NCBI GenBank assembly: GCA_021838985.1
Contig: JAKCCC010000158.1
Span: 1-5,599, forward strand
DNA from: Planctomycetota bacterium
GTDB lineage: Bacteria; Planctomycetota; Phycisphaerae; WQYP01
Reading direction: 5' to 3'
DNA: 5,599 nt
Shown: in pieces, positions 1 to 5,418 of the stretch
How the letters are laid out: every line of letters begins with the position of its first letter
Position numbering within the stretch: the stretch's first letter is position 1
Program-made: the position numbers and the translations under genes
The notes under the pieces: model-generated
The model's input: only the letters and a program-made list of their open reading frames with translations
Database searches by the model: none
What the model was told of the DNA's origin: nothing

Positions 1-442
1 CGCAGCCCAATCGCCGTGCCGCCAGAACCTGCCGCCGCTCGGCGTCAATGAAAGCGCTGACCGCAATGCCGTAACGGTGGAAGCGCCGCACGACGTCGCG
101 CAGCCGGCGCCAGCCGGTGGCGACATTCAAACCACCCTCGGTGGTAACTTCGATACGCTTTTCCGGAACCAGGGTGACCATCGCCGGCCGCAAGCGGAGT
201 GCGATGGCGACGATTTCGTTCACCGCCGCCATTTCCAAATTGAGTGGTACGGTAACGGTCTCCCGAAGCCGCTCCACATCGCGGTCCTGAATGTGCCGGC
301 GGTCTTCGCGCAAGTGCACGGTAATCAGGTCCGCTCCGCCCAACTGGGCCTGAACCGCCGCCCATACGGGATCGGGTTCATAACTATGGCGGGCCTGGCG
401 CAAGGTGGCCACATGGTCGATATTGACACCGAGTTTATTCAT
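1..442 (-). CDS. pdxJ: Pyridoxine 5'-phosphate synthase PdxJ, 5' part (C-terminus beyond window)
   Basis: The first 147 residues are present and the gene runs off the left edge. The family usually has about 240 residues, so roughly 60% is visible. PdxJ condenses 1-deoxy-D-xylulose 5-phosphate with 3-amino-2-oxopropyl phosphate to make pyridoxine 5'-phosphate in the cytosol, the last step of the DXP-dependent vitamin B6 pathway. Seen in the translation: N-terminal [15 protein letters not shown] (residues 4-18), the active-site block [15 protein letters not shown] (37-51, with His43), NLEMAA (68-73, with Glu70), [17 protein letters not shown] (91-107) and VSAFIDAE (128-135). All are hallmark PdxJ strands of the TIM barrel. 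The ATG at 442 is chosen because [10 protein letters not shown] matches the usual family N-terminus. The frame stays open further upstream, but that part has no family-like sequence. The Shine-Dalgarno is weak. No frameshift or missing key residue is seen in the visible part. Confidence 0.95.
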   Translation of the reverse strand, partial: MNKLGVNIDHVATLRQARHSYEPDPVWAAVQAQLGGADLITVHLREDRRHIQDRDVERLRETVTVPLNLEMAAVNEIVAIALRLRPAMVTLVPEKRIEVTTEGGLNVATGWRRLRDVVRRFHRYGIAVSAFIDAERRQVLAARRLGC

Positions 443-487
443 ATCCGTTCGCGGAAACCGGTCGGGCTTCAGCCCAGCCCAAAGCAC

Positions 488-516
488 ATTGTAATGCCAC
501 CCTGGCTCTTTGGAAA
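488..516 (-). promoter_or_regulatory. Candidate sigma70-type promoter for pdxJ
   Basis: Read on the minus strand, TTTCCA (511-516) is followed by a 17-nt spacer and TACAAT (488-493). The -10 differs from TATAAT at one position and the -35 matches TTGACA at four of six. Transcription would start near 481, giving a leader of about 40 nt before the pdxJ ATG at 442. The position and spacing are right, but the call is by pattern only, and sigma70 consensus use in this lineage is assumed. Confidence 0.45.
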
Positions 517-688
517 TGGCAGGATCGGCTGGCCCACGGTTCCGGAAGGCGGTAGCAGAGTCGGTCGCGGGAGCCGGGCCTGGAGGTAGATGGCGGGCGG
601 CTTAAACCGGCACGGGTCCGGACTTGGGTGTGTCATCCGTGACGCGCTGCATCTGGGGCGGGGTTGAGTTAGGATAGCGATACGCCAA

Positions 689-762
689 GCGCCCGTAGCT
701 CAACTGGACAGAGCATCCGCCTTCTAAGCGGACGGTTGCGGGTTCGACTCCCGCCGGGCGCA
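689..762 (+). tRNA. tRNA-Arg (anticodon TCT)
   Basis: A complete 74-nt cloverleaf folds by eye. The acceptor stem GCGCCCG (689-695) pairs with CGGGCGC (755-761). The D arm is GCTC/GAGC, the anticodon stem TCCGC/GCGGA encloses the loop CTTCTAA with anticodon TCT, the variable loop is CGGTT, and the T arm is GCGGG/CCCGC around TTCGACT. The discriminator is A762. TCT reads AGA (and AGG by wobble), so the amino acid is arginine. CCA is not encoded, because GTT follows the discriminator, so it must be added after transcription. It is transcribed away from pdxJ. TAGGAT at 670-675 could be a -10, but no convincing -35 is seen. I found no second copy of its 3' end that would mark an integrated element. 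Confidence 0.96.
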
Positions 763-1046
763 GTTTCAGAATTGCCAACTTCAAGCATGTGTCCCGCATG
801 GCCATTGGCTTTCTTCACGCGGCACTGGCATGGCCATAACTCCATCAGACTCCATAGAACTACAGGGAACTATGCCCCCGCGTGCCCAGCGGCGCGCCAA
901 GACAGAACCGGCGTTTTCGGCCGGCGCGCTCGTGGCGTGCACGGTTGGCAAAACCGGCAAGCTATCCGTGCCGGTCTTGAACGCCGTGGCGGCTTGGATT
1001 TGTCGCCGAAGCGGGCGACTCGACGAAGCCTGGTCGCCAGTGGCGG
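763..1046. other. Gap between tRNA and transposase remnant, no supported gene
   Basis: I recognise no gene here. An ATG at 872, preceded by AGGGA at a fair Shine-Dalgarno distance, opens a 64-codon frame to 1066. Its last part runs through the repeat at 1002-1049 and into the transposase remnant in another frame. Its middle (VLNAVAAWICRRSGRLDEA) faintly resembles a helix-turn-helix segment, but this is not enough to call a gene. The heptamer ACTCCAT occurs twice, 11 bases apart (near 840 and 850). The stretch reads as decayed flank of a mobile element downstream of a tRNA. Confidence 0.4.
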
Positions 1047-1049
1047 GGC
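1002..1049 (+). repeat. GGCGAC/GTCGCC palindromic repeat, copy 1
   Basis: The stretch holds GTCGCC (1002-1007), GGCGACTCG (1014-1022) and GTCGCC again (1033-1038), so GGCGAC can pair with either GTCGCC as a small hairpin. GGCGACTCGACGAAGCCTG from 1014 matches 5070-5088 with a single difference (ACGAAG against ACAAAG). After a spacer of 8 or 9 bases both copies continue with TGGCGGGGCG. So about 29 of 30 aligned positions agree outside the spacer, which is too much for chance. This makes it a dispersed repeat rather than part of a gene. Confidence 0.65.
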
Positions 1050-1301
1050 GAGCCGGCGCGGCGTGAGGTGCAGAATCTCCTGCAGCGCTGGCGGGCCCAC
1101 GGCACGGTGTACTTCCGCTGGGTGACCACCCCGGCCGTGGCGCCGACCCATAATCTGGCGGAGCAGGCCCTCCGTAGTGTGGTGATCGACCGCCGGGTCA
1201 CCCAGGGCACGCGTGGCCTTCCCGGATGCCAACAGGACCAGCGCACCTGGACCGCTGCGGCCACCTGCCGCCAGCAAGGCCGATCCTTATATACCACAAT
1301 C
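1047..1301 (+). pseudogene. IS66-family transposase remnant, C-terminal fragment only
   Basis: About 85 codons in one frame match the C-terminal end of the IS66-type DDE transposase (TnpC). They run from ARREVQNLLQRW, through YFRWVTTPAVAPTHNLAEQA (about 1092-1166) and VVIDRRVTQGTRG, to TWTAAATCRQQGRSLY. The Glu of NLAEQALR (codon 1161-1163) corresponds to the catalytic glutamate in this family's N-N/H-x-AE motif. The other two catalytic Asp residues and the N-terminal four fifths of a protein of about 500 residues are missing. So are the usual C-terminal tail and stop: after about 1301 the frame continues into unrelated sequence. No terminal inverted repeats or IS66 accessory genes (tnpA, tnpB) are visible. 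The left junction coincides with the GGCGAC repeat. It is inactive debris of a past insertion next to the tRNA. Confidence 0.85.
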
Positions 1302-1637
1302 GTTCCAAATCTTTGCGCCATGCGAAGATTTTGGTTCGATAGAAAACTTGGGTTGCCCGGCAGACCCACCACCCCGGGAAAGGTCTCGAGAGGCGACTCG
1401 CGAATCCGCCATGGCCGATCTGCCTCCGTGTGGACCGGGGGCTATCTGTTCGGTTGCGGCCCGCAGGTCGCGCTGGGGCGCGGTGGTTTGAAAACAGGCC
1501 GCCTGGCGCGCTCTCGTCAGATCGTCGCCTGACTTTAAAACCGCGAAAGCGGCGGCATAAATGCCGCCGCTATGACCTTGGGCCTTGGCACGATCGCTGC
1601 GGGCCGGAATGCAGCAACCAGCAACCATGGGGACCAT
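1302..1637. other. Gap between transposase remnant and rpsB promoter, no supported gene
   Basis: No frame here reads like a protein I know. A fourth-type occurrence of the 9-mer GGCGACTCG lies at 1392-1400, and GTCGCC occurs at 1524-1529, tying the stretch to the repeat family at 1002-1049 and 5000-5107. GCCCGGCAGACC (1355-1366) is repeated exactly at 5367-5378 inside the right-hand hairpin array, although it could be a coincidence. The only strong structure is the hairpin at 1548-1571. The heptamer CAGCAAC is tandemly doubled at about 1613-1626. Confidence 0.4.
1548..1571 (-). terminator. Perfect 10-bp GC-rich hairpin, possible minus-strand terminator
   Basis: AGCGGCGGCA (1548-1557), loop TAAA, then TGCCGCCGCT (1562-1571) form a perfect 10-bp stem. 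On the plus strand no T-run follows. On the minus strand the stem is followed by TTTCGCGGTTTTAAAG, an interrupted T-rich tail, so an intrinsic terminator for a leftward transcript is the better reading. It would shield the left region from, or end, an antisense transcript starting near the rpsB promoter. It could equally be a plain palindromic repeat. Confidence 0.4.
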
Positions 1638-1666
1638 TTGACGCGTGCGCTACGCTGCCACATAAT
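1638..1666 (+). promoter_or_regulatory. Strong sigma70-type promoter for rpsB-truD
   Basis: TTGACG (1638-1643), a 17-nt spacer and CATAAT (1661-1666) match the sigma70 consensus at five of six positions in both boxes with ideal spacing. This is the best plus-strand promoter pattern in the window. Transcription would start near 1673, about 140 nt before the rpsB ATG. A strong promoter fits a ribosomal protein gene. Confidence 0.7.
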
Positions 1667-1672
1667 AATAGG

Positions 1673-1813
1673 TTCGCCGTGATGGCGGGGCGCAGCAAGG
1701 GTGCGCACCCTTGAGCCCCGCCGGTTCGTTTGCGACCTTCGGGCCGCCCCAAGCGATGGTAGGACCCGGGCACGGCCGGGGCACGAAATCGCTGCTTTCG
1801 GGAGTTCTATGCC
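1673..1813 (+). promoter_or_regulatory. Structured 5' leader of rpsB
   Basis: The predicted leader contains a nested hairpin: GGCGGGGC (1684-1691) pairs perfectly with GCCCCGCC (1715-1722), and inside it AAGGGTGC (1697-1704) pairs with GCACCCTT (1705-1712). The strands are separated by an asymmetric internal loop, GCAGC on the left and GA on the right. A second hairpin, GCGACC-TTCG-GGCCGC (1732-1747), has a UUCG tetraloop and one A-C mismatch. No T-run follows either, so they are not intrinsic terminators. Ribosomal protein leaders often bind their own product for feedback control, and S2 autoregulation is known in other bacteria. I cannot match this fold to a named leader family, so control by S2 is inference. 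Confidence 0.5.
1799..1804 (+). promoter_or_regulatory. Ribosome binding site of rpsB
   Basis: CGGGAG at 1799-1804 ends 9 nt before the ATG at 1814. An earlier ATG at 1809 is out of frame and too close to the Shine-Dalgarno, so the spacing supports 1814 as the start. Confidence 0.65.
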
Positions 1814-2767
1814 ATGGCCAATCCCCAGCTTGTGCGGGAGCTTATCGACGCAGGCATTCATTTCGGGCATCGCACCAGCCGCTGGAATCCCAAAATGAAG
1901 CCGTATATTTACGGCCGGCGGAATCTGATTCACATTATTGACGTACGGGAAACACTCAAGGGCCTGCTGGCGGCGCAGCGCTTTCTAAGCCGGCTGGTGG
2001 CGGACGGCCGCGACGTACTGTTTGTCGGGACCAAACGGCAGGCCCGGCCGGTGATTGATGACGTGGGCCGGCAGACCGGGATGCCGGTGGTGACGGAGCG
2101 ATGGTTGGGGGGAACCCTGACCAACTATCGCACCATCCGGTCCCGCCTGCAGCGATTGGAGGATCTGGAAAAAATTCTCAGTTCACCGGATCTCGGGAAG
2201 AATTACTCCAAAAAAATGGAATCGAGCCTGAAGCGTGAGCACCGCAAAATTCTGCGCAACTTGGCGGGCATCCGCAACATGGAGCGGCTGCCGGGCGCGC
2301 TGGTGGTGGTGGACGTGCGGCGGGAGAATATCGCCATTCAGGAAGCCCGTAAACTGGGGCTGCCGGTGGTGGCGCTGGTGGACACGGACAGTGATCCGGA
2401 CCTGGTGGACATCGCTATCCCCGCCAACGACGATGCGCTGCGCGGGATTGATCTGATTATGAAAGAGATCGCCGCGGCGGTGCTGGAGGGTAAGTCCGGC
2501 CGGACGGCGCGCCAGCCGCAGGATAAAGCCCAGCGTCCGGAGCGGGGCGAGCGCGCGGAGCGCCGGCGCCGTCCGACCTCGGCGCTGTTGGAAGATGAAC
2601 TGGCCGCCGGCAAGAGCGGGGAGGACCAACCCGTCGCCAGTAAGCCGGTGGCGGCAAGTGAGCCGCTGAATGGCTCCCCCGCGCCCGGGTCGGCAGCGCT
2701 GCCGGACAGCGCCGCGCCCCCGCAGCCGGCCCCGAGCGCGGCGTCCCCGGCGCCCGCCGCGATCTGA
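1814..2767 (+). CDS. rpsB: 30S ribosomal protein S2 with long low-complexity C-terminal tail
   Basis: The product has 317 residues, against about 240 in E. coli. S2 binds late to the 30S subunit between head and body and helps recruit S1 and mRNA. The core (residues 1-225) is clearly S2. It has the N-terminal signature LIDAGIHFGHRTSRWNPKM (10-28), then YIYGRRNLIHIIDVRETL (31-48), VLFVGTKRQA (68-77), ERWLGGTLTNYRTI (95-108), and the second signature starting PGALVVVDVRRENIAIQEA (160-178), then GLPVVALVDTDSDPDLVDIAIPANDDA (182-208, split here by strands). Residues 226-317 are a tail rich first in Arg, Gln and Glu, then in Ala, Pro and Ser, with no domain I recognise and probably disordered. The start has a good Shine-Dalgarno. 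The gene has its own promoter and structured leader. truD follows after 7 bp, whereas the usual partner tsf (elongation factor Ts) is absent from the window. Confidence 0.98.
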   Translation: MANPQLVRELIDAGIHFGHRTSRWNPKMKPYIYGRRNLIHIIDVRETLKGLLAAQRFLSRLVADGRDVLFVGTKRQARPVIDDVGRQTGMPVVTERWLGGTLTNYRTIRSRLQRLEDLEKILSSPDLGKNYSKKMESSLKREHRKILRNLAGIRNMERLPGALVVVDVRRENIAIQEARKLGLPVVALVDTDSDPDLVDIAIPANDDALRGIDLIMKEIAAAVLEGKSGRTARQPQDKAQRPERGERAERRRRPTSALLEDELAAGKSGEDQPVASKPVAASEPLNGSPAPGSAALPDSAAPPQPAPSAASPAPAAI

Positions 2768-2774
2768 CCGTGCC

Positions 2775-4172
2775 ATGGACCTTCCTTTTTACACCGCGGA
2801 TCTGCCGGGCGTAGGCGGACGCCTCAAGGCGCATCCGGAGGATTTCCTGGTGGAGGAGTTGCCGCGGTATGCCCCCAGCGGACAGGGGGGCCATTGCTAC
2901 ATCACCGTGGAAAAACGCGGCATTTCCACACTCCAGGCGGTAAACCTGCTGGCCCGGGCGCTGGGGCGGCGGACCATCGACATCGGTTACGCCGGCCTGA
3001 AAGACACCCGGGCCGTGGCGCGGCAAACCTTTTCCGTGGAGGGGGAGACCGAAGCACGGCTAAGGGCGTTGGAACTGCCGCACGTGCGCATCCTGCAGGT
3101 GGCGCGGCACCGGAATAAGCTCCAGATCGGCCATCTGGCCGGCAATCGCTTCACCATCAAAATACGTCATCCGGATTGGGACAAGCCCGGCGGCGCGGTG
3201 AGCAGCGCTGAAACGCAGGCCCGCGCCGTGCTGGACCGCCTGGAGCGCAGCGGCGTACCGAATTTCTTTGGACCGCAACGCTTCGGCCAGCGCGGCAACA
3301 ACCATGAACTGGGGCGGGTGTTGCTGCGGGAGGCGCCGGAGGAGTTTCTGAAACGTTGGCTGGGGGCGCCGGACCCGCGGCTGGACCATGGAGGCGTTCT
3401 GGAGGCACGGCAGCATTTTGAACAGGGACGCTTCGATCTAGCTCTGGCCGCCTGGCCCGGCCATATGCACACGGAACGCCGGGCGCTCGCCATCCTGGCC
3501 CGCACCCCGAAAGCCTATGCGCGGGCGGCGGCCACACTGGACAAAAGCTTAAGGCGACTGTTGATCAGCGCGCTGCAGGCGCACCTCTTCAATGAAACCC
3601 TGCGTTTGCGCCTGCCCCGCTTGGACCGAATTTTACCCGGGGACCTGGCTTGGAAGCATGATCGGGGCGCGGTGTTTCGCGTTCCGCTGACGGCCCCGGA
3701 AGTCGCCGTGGAGCAGGCCCGTGCCGACCGGCATGAAATTTCGCCATCGGGACCGATGTTCGGCTATCGCATGACCAACCCCACCGGTGAGCCGGCGCAA
3801 ATGGAAGAGCAGGTCTTAAGGGCGCACGGCCTGACGCCGGAAAATTTCCATGGCGGGCGCAGCCTCGCGACCCCGGCAGCGGCGGGCGAGACGGAGGCTG
3901 GCGCGGAGGCGGTCCGGTGTTCCGCGCCGGAGCCCGAGCCGGTGGCGTTTGCGGCACGCGCGGGCGGACGGCGCGGCCCCGTGGAAAAATCCAAGGGTTC
4001 CCGCCGCGCCATGCGGTTCTTTCCGGCGGAGCTGGATTTGGGCGCCGGCACAGATGCATACGGTTCCTTCCTGCAGTTGCGTTTTGTTCTGGCCGCCGGA
4101 TGTTTCGCCACCGTGCTTCTGGGGGAAATCATGAAGACACCCGCTCAGGGAATGGCAGGATTAAAACCATAG
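2775..4172 (+). CDS. truD: tRNA pseudouridine(13) synthase TruD, long form
   Basis: The product has 465 residues, against about 350 in E. coli. TruD isomerises U13 in the D arm of tRNA-Glu to pseudouridine. Visible motifs: N-terminal RLKAHPEDFLVEEL (16-29); the catalytic loop GYAGLKDTRAVARQTF (71-86), in which Asp77 matches the E. coli nucleophile Asp80; NKLQIGHLAGNRFTI (114-128); VPNFFGPQRFGQRGNNHELG (161-180); SALQAHLFNETL (265-276); LPGDLAWKHDRGAVFRV (287-303); PSGPMFGYRM (324-333); and a C-terminal block close to the family's P-G-x-Y/F-A-T-x-x-L-x-E-x-M-K, here AGCFATVLLGEIMKT (441-455). Residues about 360-408, just before the C-terminal region, are an Ala, Glu and Gly-rich insert. The ATG at 2775 is chosen because family homology starts right after it. 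The upstream in-frame stretch (from 2670) is an Arg/Pro-rich shadow of rpsB. With no Shine-Dalgarno and only 7 bp after the rpsB stop, translation probably depends on rpsB. Its 3' end overlaps the convergent gene by 28 bp. Confidence 0.95.
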   Translation: MDLPFYTADLPGVGGRLKAHPEDFLVEELPRYAPSGQGGHCYITVEKRGISTLQAVNLLARALGRRTIDIGYAGLKDTRAVARQTFSVEGETEARLRALELPHVRILQVARHRNKLQIGHLAGNRFTIKIRHPDWDKPGGAVSSAETQARAVLDRLERSGVPNFFGPQRFGQRGNNHELGRVLLREAPEEFLKRWLGAPDPRLDHGGVLEARQHFEQGRFDLALAAWPGHMHTERRALAILARTPKAYARAAATLDKSLRRLLISALQAHLFNETLRLRLPRLDRILPGDLAWKHDRGAVFRVPLTAPEVAVEQARADRHEISPSGPMFGYRMTNPTGEPAQMEEQVLRAHGLTPENFHGGRSLATPAAAGETEAGAEAVRCSAPEPEPVAFAARAGGRRGPVEKSKGSRRAMRFFPAELDLGAGTDAYGSFLQLRFVLAAGCFATVLLGEIMKTPAQGMAGLKP

Positions 4173-4921
4173 GCGGGGAGTTTCACCCCCGCCAGCATTT
4201 TGCGCCAGGACAGCAGCGGCAGGCGACGGGAAAGTTCCGCCGCCGCTTTCCGCAACTGCGGCGTAACTTCAAGCCGCACCTGGCGGACATAGACGACGGC
4301 GGCGAGTTTCTGGCCCCAGTGGCCCTCGAGATGCTTGTAAAGGATCAGAGTGTAGCGTCGGGGGCCGACTTGCACGAACAGCGGCGCCTCCAAGGTGCCG
4401 GTGATCGGTTGGCCGCGAATCAAGGTGAACTGGTACGCATAGCGGAAACGAGGCTTGGTCTTACCCGAATAAAGTTTGATATCGCTGCCCTCCTGGCGCC
4501 AGCGCCACTGGCGGATCATTCGGGCGCTGCGGACTTGCACCTGAATCGTATGGACCAGGCTCATCGGGATGTCGCGGTACTGCTTAATTCCGGCCAGCCA
4601 TACGCGAAAGGGCCGGTCCGGGGTAGTCCAGATGCGCCCGCGTAACATCCGGCCGTTGCTTAATTGCACGACACCGCGGCGCTGGGTCCAGGCCGCGCCG
4701 GGGTGTGCCGTGGCGAGCGGATGCACGTCCGTCCGCGGCGACAGGCGGCCCGTCGGCGCGGTGGTCGGCCGGGCGTGGGAAAGAATTTCCCGCAGGCTCT
4801 GGGCCCAGGCGCCGCCCGCCTGACCGACAAACGCCGCCAGGATCAGCAGCGCCAGGGCCGACCGGGGCGCGGCGGGATCGCCGACACGTCGCAGGCGTCC
4901 AGGGCTGACCTGGGCTTTCAT
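4145..4921 (-). CDS. Exported protein of unknown function, planctomycete-like family
   Basis: A protein of 258 residues from the ATG at 4921. The N-terminus looks like a Sec signal peptide: a basic n-region (residues 1-20, with RLRR), a hydrophobic stretch ALALLILAAFVG (22-33), and an A-W-A cleavage site before Gln41. Residues 41-80 look like a linker. The folded part, about 84-217, appears as two similar beta-rich halves, VVQLSNGRMLRGRIWTTPDR (84-103) and FTLIRGQPITGTLEAP (165-180). Each has an NG or RG turn followed by a small-residue G-x-I/L strand. Between them lies RQWRWRQEGSDIKLYSGKTK (137-156). The half ending YKHLEGHWGQKLAAVVYVRQ (195-214) recalls a family I associate with planctomycetes, function unknown to me. 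No catalytic motif or further membrane segment is seen. The frame extends to an ATG at 5002, but that start lies inside the repeat palindrome, and 4921 gives a proper signal peptide. An ATG at 4951 is also possible. The Shine-Dalgarno is weak for all. The stop overlaps the truD end by 28 bp. Confidence 0.8.
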   Translation of the reverse strand: MKAQVSPGRLRRVGDPAAPRSALALLILAAFVGQAGGAWAQSLREILSHARPTTAPTGRLSPRTDVHPLATAHPGAAWTQRRGVVQLSNGRMLRGRIWTTPDRPFRVWLAGIKQYRDIPMSLVHTIQVQVRSARMIRQWRWRQEGSDIKLYSGKTKPRFRYAYQFTLIRGQPITGTLEAPLFVQVGPRRYTLILYKHLEGHWGQKLAAVVYVRQVRLEVTPQLRKAAAELSRRLPLLSWRKMLAGVKLPAYGFNPAIP

Positions 4922-4997
4922 GATTCTCGTGCTGTATTTCACGGCCGGCATAGTGCTCTGTCCGCACTTATCTTTCGGGTACCTCGGCCGAAAGCCA

Positions 4998-5107
4998 TTC
5001 ACTGGGTCGCCGCGGGCGACTCGCTACGGCGACCCAGCGGTTCACCGGGTCGCCGCCAGGAAACTTTAAGGCGACTCGACAAAGCCTGCCCGCCCGCTGG
5101 CGGGGCG
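4998..5107 (+). repeat. GGCGAC/GTCGCC palindromic repeat cluster, two tandem imperfect units
   Basis: TTCACTGGGTCGCCGC (4998-5013) is repeated as TTCACCGGGTCGCCGC (5041-5056), 15 of 16 identical. Each copy is followed by GGCGACTCG (5015-5023 and 5070-5078), with about 12 extra bases in the second unit. In the first unit CTGGGTCGCCG (5002-5012) pairs perfectly over 11 bp with CGGCGACCCAG (5027-5037) around a 14-nt loop. The second unit continues with AAAGCCTG and TGGCGGGGCG, the part shared with copy 1 at 1002-1049. The arrangement resembles REP/BIME-type intergenic palindromes. No REP-associated transposase gene is in the window. Confidence 0.75.
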
Positions 5108-5140
5108 GCCTGAAGGCCGGTGCTTCGGGTTCGGTGGTGG

Positions 5141-5163
5141 GGTGGGAGCTCTTTTCTCCCACC
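5141..5163 (+). other. Perfect 8-bp hairpin, function unclear
   Basis: GGTGGGAG (5141-5148) and CTCCCACC (5156-5163) pair perfectly around the loop CTCTTTT. No T-run follows on the plus strand, and on the minus strand the stem is followed by CCACCACCG, so it does not look like an intrinsic terminator in either direction. It lies 13 nt before the TTGACA box of the next site. Confidence 0.45.
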
Positions 5164-5176
5164 AGGAATTTATCGC

Positions 5177-5207
5177 TTGACAACGCAGCAGTCATTATCC
5201 TTATTCT
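5177..5207 (+). promoter_or_regulatory. Promoter-like site with perfect -35 pointing into the repeat array
   Basis: TTGACA (5177-5182) is a perfect -35 box. The best -10 at acceptable distance is TATTCT (5202-5207), with a 19-nt spacer, which is longer than ideal. TACAAT at 5207-5212 is a better -10 sequence but sits 24 nt away. The surrounding DNA is clearly more AT-rich than its neighbours, as promoters often are. A transcript would run through the hairpin array at 5297-5480, with no protein-coding frame I can support before the window ends. Confidence 0.4.
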
Positions 5208-5296
5208 ACAATACGGTACGGTCCGGAATTTTGCCGGGCATAGCGGCGGCGGGGCGGTCCGGCGGAACCAAAACATACCCCCACCGTTTAGGCTAT

Positions 5297-5318
5297 ACTC
5301 AACGCGGCCTCCGACGAT
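5297..5318 (+). repeat. 22-bp direct repeat, copy A
   Basis: The stretch begins ACTCAACGCG and ends CCTCCGACGAT. It matches 5459-5480 at 21 of 22 positions; the only change is G to A at the tenth base. It stands 7 bases before the first hairpin repeat, so the two may form one composite unit. Confidence 0.8.
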
Positions 5319-5325
5319 CCATTCT

Positions 5326-5352
5326 TGTGGTGCAGGTCTCCAGACCTGCCGC
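5326..5352 (+). repeat. Hairpin repeat, copy 1 (forward)
   Basis: TGTGGTGCAGGTCTCCAGAC and onward to 5352. The core stem GCAGGTC (5332-5338), loop TCCA and GACCTGC (5343-5349) is a perfect 7-bp hairpin. A CGCG spacer and five T residues (5354-5358) follow, so as RNA this copy also resembles an intrinsic terminator. Confidence 0.8.
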
Positions 5353-5368
5353 GTTTTTGCTTGGCCGC

Positions 5369-5396
5369 CCGGCAGACCGGGAGGTCCGCACCACAA
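5369..5396 (-). repeat. Hairpin repeat, copy 2 (inverted)
   Basis: On the minus strand it reads TTGTGGTGC, then GGACC-TCCC-GGTC, then TGCCGG, aligning end to end with copies 1 and 3. The stem is GCAGACC (5372-5378 region, plus strand) with GGTCCGC. Several stem positions differ from copy 1, yet every position still pairs, one of them as G-T. The changes are therefore compensatory. Confidence 0.75.
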
Positions 5397-5401
5397 GCAT
5401 T

Positions 5402-5418
5402 CGCCGCAGGTCTCCAGC
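5402..5418 (+). repeat. Half copy of the hairpin repeat
   Basis: CGCAGGTCTCCAGC repeats the left arm and loop of copy 1 without the right arm, directly before copy 3. It looks like a truncated or partly replaced unit. Confidence 0.55.

Noticed and set aside
77..589. 170-codon plus-strand frame
   Set aside because: It is antisense to pdxJ, whose family motifs are unmistakable on the minus strand.
689..762. tRNA-Arg as an attachment site of an integrated element
   Set aside because: No second copy of the tRNA 3' end and no integrase gene were found in the window.
872..1066. Small gene of 64 codons with AGGGA before its ATG
   Set aside because: The frame runs through the dispersed repeat and into the transposase remnant, and the helix-turn-helix resemblance is faint. 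Not enough for a gene call.
1590..1630. Signal recognition particle RNA, from GGGCCGGAA followed by GCAGCAACC
   Set aside because: The order resembles the SRP apical motif, but the pair closing the GGAA loop is a C-T mismatch, AGCAG is changed to AGCAA, the opposite CAGG is not present, and the outer strands do not form the long helix. A simple GCTGC/GCAGC hairpin explains the similarity.
2670..2774. N-terminal extension of TruD by 35 residues
   Set aside because: The extension is Arg/Pro-rich sequence encoded opposite in frame to the S2 tail, and TruD homology begins at the ATG at 2775.
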